Shown here piece by piece: positions 1 through 5,627 of a DNA stretch of 10,374 nt. The notes under the pieces are model-generated. The model ran no database searches. It was not told where the DNA came from and saw nothing but the letters and a program-made list of their open reading frames with translations. The position numbers were made by a program, and so were the translations under genes. How positions within the stretch are numbered: the stretch's first letter is position 1; every line of letters begins with the position of its first letter. This DNA is from JAAYZK01 sp964535025 (GTDB taxonomy: Bacteria > Planctomycetota > Phycisphaerae > SM23-33 > FEN-1343): positions 1 to 10,374 of the forward strand of contig CAZHRW010000265.1 in assembly GCA_964535025.1 (NCBI GenBank), read 5' to 3'.

Positions 1-201
1 GCCGGCGGCGGCGACGTCGCCGCCGAGCGTCACGGGCGCGCCGTCGGGCAGCAGGGCCGGCCAGCCGGTCAGCGACACCGCCGTCGCGCGGACCGAGCCG
101 GTCGCGGGCCGGACGCGGACGGGAACGCCGACGGTGACGGGATACTCGCCGACTTCGATGCGGAAGTCGTCGGTCGTCTCGCCGTCGGCGGTGATCGTCA
201 T
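1..201 (-). CDS. N-terminal fragment of an unidentified minus-strand protein, running off the left edge
   Basis: The minus strand reads, from an ATG at 201, a natural-looking sequence beginning MTITADGETTDDFRIEVGEY and continuing with alternating hydrophobic and charged residues (PVTVGVPVRVRP, then LTGWPALLPDGAPVTLGG), which suggests a beta-sandwich domain. Codon choice is strongly G/C-ending (GTC, ACC, GGC, CGC), like the other genes here, whereas the three plus frames over the same bases read as Ser/Pro/Thr- or Arg-rich shadow. In-frame ATGs also exist at 216 and 243; a TAG lies just beyond 243. None has a convincing ribosome site. The start region collides with the 5' end of the plus-strand gene, leaving no room for divergent promoters. 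I do not recognise the family. It may be the start of a divergent gene or a piece left at a rearrangement junction. Confidence 0.4.
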   Translation of the reverse strand, partial: MTITADGETTDDFRIEVGEYPVTVGVPVRVRPATGSVRATAVSLTGWPALLPDGAPVTLGGDVAAAG

Positions 202-214
202 CGGGCTGGACGGC

Positions 215-2071
215 ATGCCCAACAGCGGCGATGAGGGTGTCATCCGCTACCGCGTGGACCAGGAACGGACGACACGCGCCGCGTTCACCAACCAATGCGT
301 GAATCCGCCGGTGCCGCTGTACCCCGCCTGGCCGGGCGCCCAGAGCTTCGACGACATGACGTATGACCCCGGCGCGCCGGTCGTGGGCTCCACCGGGCCG
401 CTGCCCGGCGGCGACATCACCGATCCGGCCACCTTCTACTGGCGCGGCATGGTCGATTCGGTCGGCGACGAATGGCACATCCTCGCCGTCGGCGACGACG
501 ACGATGCCTTCCAGAGCGCCGAATCGTATAAGGCCAGCGACGGGAAGATCTACACCTTCGTGGTCAATCCGACGACCCCGGCCTGCCAGATCATCCCCAA
601 CGACAGCGAGGCCCAGTTCTACACCACGCCGCCCAAGACGTACTGGGTGCCGGTGATCCGCGACCAGACCAGCTACCTGCTGGGCGACTGCGACATCGAA
701 CTGGCGGCCCTGGGCGGTGCGGCCGTCCAGTACTCCATGGTGGTCGAGGGCCAGGCGGCAGACTGGCAGTCCTACACCGGGCCGATCAACACGATCGCCG
801 CGGGTCTGGCGTCCGACACGCGGTACGAGTTGAAGTACCGCATCGGCGCCGCCGGGCCGGTGAAGACCCGTCTCGTGCATTTCGATCCGGCCTACCCCTC
901 CGACAGCGAGGCCCATCCCAAGGATATCCTGTGGGATAATGGCGAAGTCGGCATCCAGCGCGTGCGGGATCGTCTCGGTCGCGAGCCGTACGCCGGAACC
1001 TACAACAACCTGCTTACCAAGCCGCTCCACCACAGGCGCACGGATCCCTATGCCTCGGAGATCTACACCGGCGACCGCTGGTGCGGCATCCGCATGCATC
1101 TGCTGGCCAGCGCGTTCCCGCTGCTGATGGAGGACTTCGATCCCCAGTTCGCCTACTACGAGGCGTGCGCGGCGTTCCTGCGCAATGCGATGCTGGACAC
1201 GTTCATGAACCTCGACCCCATCGGCCTGGAAGGCAACTGGAACAAGGGCAAGCCTTGCCATGAGATCCTTCATGAGGGCTACTACGCCGTGACGCGCCCG
1301 CTCGCCAACGCCCTGGCCTACGACTGGGTCATCAAGGACCTGCGTTACCCGCAGCATCTGCACGGCTTCACCGCCGTCGAGGACTACAAGCTCCGCGACA
1401 ACCTGGCCGCGTTCGCCAACTGGACCATGGTCGCCGCCACCGGCACGGGTGTGGATGCCAATGGATTCAACATCGGCATGTGGGACGGGGCGTGGCAGCA
1501 CGGCCTGGGCATCATCGCGGCGGTCATGGAGGACTACGACACGGACCTGTACGGCACCTCCGGCGCGCCCGGAGGGACATTCAACGCCCCCCGCCCGTGG
1601 ACGCCGTACCCCGATTATCCCCATACATGGTGGGAGGTGCTCAACAACAAGACCATCCCCATCCCCGGCACCCCCAACCTCGGCAAACGAAGCACGTACT
1701 GGGGGCTGCTCAACGAAAACTACCAGTGGGCCGACCGGCGAGGCTACTGGGGACAGGATATGATGGGGTGGCTGCACTATCTCACCATGAACTTCCGGGC
1801 CAATTTCGACGGCTACCATTTCCCGCACCTGGACGAAGGCGTCAAGAGGATCGCCGAGGGCGGACAGGTCATGCCGCTCAAGGATGCACACGAAGGGGCT
1901 CTGGAGTTCTACACCGCCATGATGGTGAACCACCACTTCCCCCAGATCGCGCCTGTCGAGTTGTACAAGCTGAACCTCAACTCGGAGATCTACGAGAAGA
2001 ACATCGGGTTCTCCCTGTACGTTCGCGGCGCGCTGGGCCTCTGCACCTACGAGGACGACTGGGACCAGTGA
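215..2071 (+). CDS. Ig/FN3-like plus heparinase II/III-like helical (alpha/alpha toroid) protein, putative polysaccharide lyase
   Basis: The frame is plainly coding: rich in Trp, Tyr, Phe and Asn and with G/C-ending codons. From the ATG at 215 it gives 618 residues. Residues 1-145 are unassigned (Asp-rich run DDDD near 94). Residues about 150-225 look like a beta-sandwich of FN3/Ig type ending in YRIGAAG and FDPAYPSDSEAHP. From about 233, HPKDILW followed by an RVRDRLGREPYAGTYNNLL stretch resembles the start of DUF4962/heparinase II/III-type lyases, and the rest is helical with many aromatics (GFNIGMWDGAWQHG, NFRANFDGYHFPHLDEG). The C-terminal beta domain usual in those lyases is missing, as is any signal peptide. 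The start is uncertain: the frame is open to the left edge, with GTG at 134 and 191 and ATG at 158, none with a ribosome site. I chose 215 because upstream bases favour coding on the other strand. A 5' truncation is possible. Lyase activity is inferred, not shown; catalytic residues could not be assigned. Confidence 0.72.
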   Translation: MPNSGDEGVIRYRVDQERTTRAAFTNQCVNPPVPLYPAWPGAQSFDDMTYDPGAPVVGSTGPLPGGDITDPATFYWRGMVDSVGDEWHILAVGDDDDAFQSAESYKASDGKIYTFVVNPTTPACQIIPNDSEAQFYTTPPKTYWVPVIRDQTSYLLGDCDIELAALGGAAVQYSMVVEGQAADWQSYTGPINTIAAGLASDTRYELKYRIGAAGPVKTRLVHFDPAYPSDSEAHPKDILWDNGEVGIQRVRDRLGREPYAGTYNNLLTKPLHHRRTDPYASEIYTGDRWCGIRMHLLASAFPLLMEDFDPQFAYYEACAAFLRNAMLDTFMNLDPIGLEGNWNKGKPCHEILHEGYYAVTRPLANALAYDWVIKDLRYPQHLHGFTAVEDYKLRDNLAAFANWTMVAATGTGVDANGFNIGMWDGAWQHGLGIIAAVMEDYDTDLYGTSGAPGGTFNAPRPWTPYPDYPHTWWEVLNNKTIPIPGTPNLGKRSTYWGLLNENYQWADRRGYWGQDMMGWLHYLTMNFRANFDGYHFPHLDEGVKRIAEGGQVMPLKDAHEGALEFYTAMMVNHHFPQIAPVELYKLNLNSEIYEKNIGFSLYVRGALGLCTYEDDWDQ

Positions 2072-2098
2072 CGCCCCTCTGACACAGCCTGCCGCACT

Positions 2099-2134
2099 CA
2101 CCGGCGAGCCGGACACCCCTCCGGCTCGCCGGTG
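2099..2134 (+). terminator. Intrinsic-terminator-like hairpin after the toroid gene
   Basis: A perfect 14-bp stem (CACCGGCGAGCCGG paired with CCGGCTCGCCGGTG) with an 8-base loop begins 28 bases after the TGA of the plus-strand gene and is followed by TCGTTT. The T-run is short, but position and stem strength fit a terminator. It lies between convergent genes and could serve both directions, though no T-run follows it on the minus strand. Confidence 0.65.
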
Positions 2135-2151
2135 TCGTTTGCACCGGTCGT

Positions 2152-2182
2152 CGGCCCGCGGGGTTCTTTCCCCCGCGGGCCG
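2152..2182. terminator. Second perfect GC-rich hairpin between convergent genes
   Basis: Arms CGGCCCGCGGGG (2152-2163) and CCCCGCGGGCCG (2171-2182) are perfect complements around a 7-base pyrimidine loop. It sits exactly where homology of the GH43 protein runs out, so it probably marks the 3' end of that gene. No T-run follows on either strand, so a transcript-end or RNA-stability role is more likely than a textbook intrinsic terminator. The sequence differs from the neighbouring hairpin, so this is not a simple duplication. Confidence 0.45.
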
Positions 2183-3832
2183 TATCGGCTGGGGCGCGCC
2201 GGGGGTGACGCCGTTGGCGTTGAAGGCGTCGACGGCCAGGAAGACATCCACGCCGGCGTTCAGGGCCCGCAGGTCCAGCGCATGCTGATCGTAGACCATC
2301 CAGGCGCTGTACAGTTTGTCCGGCGCGATGCCCCATCGGACGTTGTAGCCTTCGGCCCCGTCGGCAGGCTCCCACCGCACGTGGGCGGAAAGCCCGCCGC
2401 CGGCACAACGCACCGCCTCCACGCCGCGGACGGCCGCCGGGGGCGCACCGTCGCCGCGGCCGAAGATCCGCAGGCCGGATACCGCGCAGGCGCCCCCGCC
2501 GGGCATGTGGACGATCGTCAGCCGCACGTGCCGCGCCCGCACGGGCGCGGGAAGCTCGACGTAATCGTGCGGCCGGTCCAGGTCGCCGTGGCGACGGTCG
2601 GTCATCACCTCCCACGTCGTGCCGTCCACCGACCACTCCAGCAGGTAGCGATGGAAGAGGCCGGCCCCCTCGCGTCCCCACTGGGCGCAGTCGTGCTCGG
2701 CGAAGTTGATCTGCACGGCGTTCACGCGGCAGGAGGCGTGAAGGTCCACCTGGAGCCACTGCCCGCCCCCGCCGTCGCCCGCCCAGTACGTCCGCACATC
2801 CTCGTCGAAGGCGTTGCCGGGTCCGTAGCCGGGCAGGTCCGAGGAGGCCGTCGCGCTCTTGCGGTACGACAGCAGCATCCAGCCGGCGAAGGGGTCGGTC
2901 CAGGGGTCCCACGCCGCGGTCGGCAGGCGCATGGGATAATCGCCGAAGAGGGTGTTGCAGAACAGCACGCCGTCGGCGTCGAATCCGGCGGGGAACAGGC
3001 CGATCCGCCGCTCGAACATGTGCTTGACGGAGATGCGCAGGGTGGCGGCGTGCCAGAGGTTGCCGTGCCGGTCGTGGAAGCAGCTTCCGTGTCCGGCGCC
3101 GGTGATGAAGCCGCCGGGCTTGAACGAGAAGGGGTTGTGCGGCGCGTACTGGAACGGTCCCAGCGGCGAGGTCGAGGTGTAGACCCCGTCGCCGTAAACG
3201 TTGAGCGACGTACCCGGCGCGGCGTACTGCAGGTAGTACACGCCGTCCTGTTCGGTCATCCACGCCCCTTCGATCCACGGGGCGTCGCCGCCGCGGTTGT
3301 TCTCGCCGCATCGCTCCCAGCCGTGCAGGTCGGGGCGAGCGACGATCAGGTCGACGTGCTCGCCGACCGGCTGGAGCGTGGAGCGGTCGAGCCTGACGGC
3401 ACGGAGGGGATGTCTGTCCGAGCAGCCGTAGTAGAGGTAGACCTGCCCGTCGTCGTCCTGAAACAGGTTGGGGTCCCAGTACGTGAAGCAGTCGCAGACG
3501 TGCTCCCACGCATCCCGCTTGGGATCGACGGACCGGTAGATGGGGCAGCTTCGGCCGCCGCGCGAGGCCGTGAAGTGCAGCGCGCCGTCGATGACGCGGA
3601 CATCCGGTGCGTAGTCTTCGGTCGGCAGCACGGCCGTCGGCACGAAGGCCCACTGGCGCATGTCGCTCGTGTGCCAGTAGCCGCCGGACTTGGAGGCGAA
3701 CAGGAAGAGCTCGCCGTCAAAGGCCACGACCGAGGGGTCCGCCGCCTCGCGATGGGATGTCGAGCGGTCTTTGATCTGAAAGCGGTAGCTCAGGTTCAGA
3801 GGATTACAGAATGTCGCGCCCACATCGGTCAT
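2174..3832 (-). CDS. GH43-like glycoside hydrolase with C-terminal F5/8 type C (CBM32-like) and FN3-like domains; no in-frame stop
   Basis: Reading down from ATG 3832 gives about 553 convincing residues. Residues 1-320 look like a five-bladed GH43 propeller: AADPSVV (candidate catalytic base D32), YAPDVRV (D77), the hallmark DPNLFQDDDGQVYLYYG (D120, candidate pKa modulator) and DAPWIEGAWM (E188, candidate general acid). Residues about 325-460 form an F5/8 type C sugar-binding domain (NAFDEDVRTYWAG, QWLQVDL, LEWSVDGTTW, ARHVRLTI, LRIFG). Residues about 465-545 are FN3-like (VRWEPADGAEGYNVRWG). The likely role is hydrolysis of arabinose-, xylose- or galactose-containing glycans. The start is well fixed by GAAGGAG eight bases upstream; no signal peptide is seen. 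Oddly, no stop codon follows: the frame runs on through both hairpins and antisense across the entire plus-strand neighbour to the window edge. The given end is the last residue that looks genuine. In another frame TGA occurs at 2098-2100, so a small indel near the 3' end would explain it. Confidence 0.85.
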
Positions 3833-3840
3833 ACTTTCGG

Positions 3841-3847
3841 CTCCTTC
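3841..3847 (-). promoter_or_regulatory. Ribosome binding site of the GH43 gene
   Basis: The minus strand reads GAAGGAG, eight bases before the ATG at 3832. It is the strongest Shine-Dalgarno sequence in the window and settles the start codon. Confidence 0.8.
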
Positions 3848-3854
3848 AGCAACC

Positions 3855-3883
3855 CGTATAGTTGCTCTCAGACCGCCCGTCAA
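3855..3883 (-). promoter_or_regulatory. Putative sigma70-type promoter of the GH43 gene
   Basis: On the minus strand TTGACG (plus 3878-3883; 5 of 6 to consensus) and TATACG (plus 3855-3860; 4 of 6) are separated by exactly 17 bases. Transcription would begin near 3848, leaving a leader of only about 16 bases that is mostly the ribosome site. Called from sequence pattern alone. Confidence 0.55.
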
Positions 3884-3938
3884 CGAATTGTGCGGGTCCG
3901 GCAGGCGTCTCGGACCCAACACACCCGATCGAAACCGG

Positions 3939-4031
3939 CTGGGCGACTGTGACGACACCGGCGCCCTGGCCCTGCTGCACGCCCTGGTGGACCGGGGCGA
4001 GGCGGACATACTGGCCATGACGCTGAACGGC
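3939..4031 (+). pseudogene. Remnant of a nucleoside hydrolase gene (metal-binding N-terminal segment)
   Basis: The plus strand encodes GDCDDTGALALLHAL followed by VDRGEADILAMTLNG. This matches the region just after the first aspartate of inosine-uridine-type nucleoside hydrolases, where a D-x-D-x-x-x-D-x-DD-x-x-AL pattern binds calcium and the following helix and strand read like LxxLxxxGEAEILAVT. The initial DTD is absent (the residues before are RNR), no plausible start with ribosome site precedes it, and after about 31 codons the family pattern stops. The frame is open through to the downstream sulfatase ATG (4206, same frame), but the intervening residues are Arg-rich and non-conserved. 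I read it as a decayed fragment, not as a domain of the sulfatase. Nucleoside hydrolases normally exceed 300 residues. Confidence 0.55.
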
Positions 4032-4052
4032 TATGACACGCACCTCAAACAC

Positions 4053-4080
4053 GGGCTCCGGGATATCCGGAGGCCATTTT
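4053..4080 (+). terminator. Weak terminator-like hairpin downstream of the nucleoside hydrolase remnant
   Basis: CTCCGG (4056-4061) pairs with CCGGAG (4067-4072) around GATAT; two further G-C pairs are possible across a mismatch. TTTT (4077-4080) follows. The stem is short and the T-run brief, so this is tentative. It would insulate the sulfatase promoter from upstream transcription. Confidence 0.3.
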
Positions 4081-4106
4081 GGGCGGAGGCCTCGCCGGCA
4101 CTGTCC

Positions 4107-4135
4107 TTGAAGAATGTTCAGCAAAGGGGTATCAT
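4107..4135 (+). promoter_or_regulatory. Putative sigma70-type promoter of the sulfatase gene
   Basis: TTGAAG (4107-4112; 4 of 6 to consensus) and TATCAT (4130-4135; 5 of 6) are spaced by 17 bases. Transcription would start near 4142, giving a GC-rich leader of roughly 64 bases before the ATG at 4206. It lies about 220 bp from, and divergent to, the putative GH43 promoter; the two could share a regulator. Pattern-based call. Confidence 0.5.
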
Positions 4136-4187
4136 CCGCCGTAAAGCGCCGAGGGCCCGGCGGACAGGGCCGTTGGGCAAGTCCCGT

Positions 4188-4194
4188 AGGGGAG
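4188..4194 (+). promoter_or_regulatory. Ribosome binding site of the sulfatase gene
   Basis: AGGGGAG lies 11 bases before the ATG at 4206. The spacing is slightly long, but this site, and the fact that sulfatase homology begins at once (RPNVLFLMTDEHR), select this start over upstream TTG/GTG codons in the same open frame. Confidence 0.55.
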
Positions 4195-4205
4195 CATCCC
4201 GCAAC

Positions 4206-5627
4206 ATGAACGAACCGAAGAGCCGTCCCAACGTACTGTTCCTGATGACCGACGAGCACCGCTTCGACGTCGTCGGCTTCGCCGGCAACCCCGTGGTGCG
4301 AACGCCCCACCTCGACCGTCTGGCCGAAACCGGCGTGGTGTTCGACAACGCCTACTGCCCCTCCCCGATCTGCGTGCCGGGGCGGATGGCGATGATGGCC
4401 GGGCAACTGCCGCGGACGTGCGGCTGCGAGCACTACGGCGAGGACCTGGCACCCGGGTACGTGACCTGGCCGCGGGTGTTTTCGCAGCACGCGTACATCA
4501 CCACCGCCTGCGGGAAGCTTCACCACATGGGCGCCGACCAGATGCAGGGATGGCGCCGACGGATCGGCATGGACGACATGCTCATCCACGATCATCGCCA
4601 CATCGACGGGGCCGTCGCCGCGGAGTTCGAGCGCTACGCCTCCGGACCCGAGCACGACCGCAAGTGGACCGAGGCGAAGGAACTCCGCCGTGCGGGCGTC
4701 GGGATCGGCCCTCATACCGGTGCGTGGGACGAATACGCCACCGACGGGATGCTCCGCGTGATCCGGGAGTACTTCACCGATCCATACTTCGACAAGACGC
4801 TCTCTCGCTTCCCGCACGTGCTGTATCTGGGGTTCAACAACCCGCACTATCCCTACCTGGCCGAAGAGGAACTGTTCGAGTACTACCTCAACCGCGTGGA
4901 GCCGAGGTTGCACGAAACTCCCTTCGACCACCCCGTCCTGGGGACCTGCCCGGACCTGCAGCGCGGACCGATCCGAATCGGTCCCGACGGCGAGGTCACG
5001 CAGACCGAAGCACGCCGCGCCATGGCCGCCTACTACGCCAACGTCGAAGCGAGCGACCGCCGGTTCGGGCAGGTGATAAGCCGGCTGGAGCAGGCCGGGC
5101 AGAACCTCGACGACTGGATCATCGTCTTCACGGCCGATCACGGCGAGATGCTGGGCGAGCACTGCCTGTGGGAGAAGAAGCGATTCTTCGAAGGCAGCGT
5201 CCGCGTCCCCCTGCTGATCCGCTGGCCGCGGGGGTTCGACGGCGGGCGCCGCGTGAGCGAGAACGTGAACCTGTGCGATCTGTTCGCCACCCTCTGCAGC
5301 CTGTGCGGGCTGCCGACGCCGGCGGGGCTCGACAGCAGAGACCTCACGGCGTTGCTGCGGGGCGACAGCGCCGGCTGGGATGACGAAACCGTCTCCGAAT
5401 TCGCCGGCAGGCACCTGATGATCAAACGTGGTGCGTTGAAGTACCAGTACTACGGCGATGATATTCGCGAGGTCCTCTTCGACCTGCAGCGCGACGGCGG
5501 CGAGACCCGCAACGTCATCGCCGACACGGCCTACAGCGACCGCGTCGCCGCCTTCCGCCGACGCCGCAATTGCGGTCTCCGGGTGGATGGGATAGTCACT
5601 CGTCTACCCGTGACGTACGCCGCGTGA
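4206..5627 (+). CDS. Sulfatase, S1 family, Cys-type (formylglycine-dependent)
   Basis: A 473-residue member of the alkaline-phosphatase superfamily, close to the usual length for the family. It hydrolyses sulfate esters, here most likely on a polysaccharide or its oligomers. Visible hallmarks: RPNVLFLMTDEHR at the N terminus with metal ligand D16 and E17 where D or Q is more usual; ICVPGR with C56 in C-x-P-x-R, the cysteine converted to formylglycine; GKLHH with K104; NNPHYPY with H214; TADHGEMLGEH with metal ligands D311 and H312; then KKRFFEGSVRVPLLIRWP. The protein starts directly at the catalytic domain with no signal peptide, so it may be cytoplasmic, as choline sulfatases are, or the true export signal is unseen. 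No maturation enzyme (FGE or anaerobic SME) is in the window. The C terminus (FRRRRNCGLRV onward) overlaps the 3' end of the convergent pump gene by 32 bp. The substrate cannot be read from the sequence; choline sulfatase is an alternative. Confidence 0.93.
   Translation: MNEPKSRPNVLFLMTDEHRFDVVGFAGNPVVRTPHLDRLAETGVVFDNAYCPSPICVPGRMAMMAGQLPRTCGCEHYGEDLAPGYVTWPRVFSQHAYITTACGKLHHMGADQMQGWRRRIGMDDMLIHDHRHIDGAVAAEFERYASGPEHDRKWTEAKELRRAGVGIGPHTGAWDEYATDGMLRVIREYFTDPYFDKTLSRFPHVLYLGFNNPHYPYLAEEELFEYYLNRVEPRLHETPFDHPVLGTCPDLQRGPIRIGPDGEVTQTEARRAMAAYYANVEASDRRFGQVISRLEQAGQNLDDWIIVFTADHGEMLGEHCLWEKKRFFEGSVRVPLLIRWPRGFDGGRRVSENVNLCDLFATLCSLCGLPTPAGLDSRDLTALLRGDSAGWDDETVSEFAGRHLMIKRGALKYQYYGDDIREVLFDLQRDGGETRNVIADTAYSDRVAAFRRRRNCGLRVDGIVTRLPVTYAA

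Noticed and set aside
1..2173. Treating the GH43 frame as one giant minus-strand gene reaching the left edge
   Set aside because: The residues it would encode below 2174 are Val/His/Arg-rich shadow, while the plus strand there is clearly coding.
1977..3653. A 558-codon minus-strand open frame
   Set aside because: Extremely Arg-rich and out of phase with the GH43 motifs; a GC-driven shadow.
2132..3952. A 606-codon plus-strand open frame opposite the GH43 gene
   Set aside because: Val/Arg/Gly/His-rich with few aromatics and no recognisable motif; it is the same-phase complement of the GH43 codons.
3888..4205. N-terminal extension of the sulfatase starting at TTG 3888
   Set aside because: Sulfatase homology begins at 4206 with a ribosome site before it; the upstream residues match a nucleoside hydrolase fragment followed by Arg-rich non-conserved sequence.
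3846..5414. A 522-codon minus-strand open frame opposite the sulfatase
   Set aside because: Complement of the sulfatase codons; Val/His/Gly/Arg-rich composition, no motifs.
5564..5575. Perfect palindrome CCGCAATTGCGG as an operator or terminator
   Set aside because: Short, inside the sulfatase coding region, with no loop or T-run; chance is sufficient.
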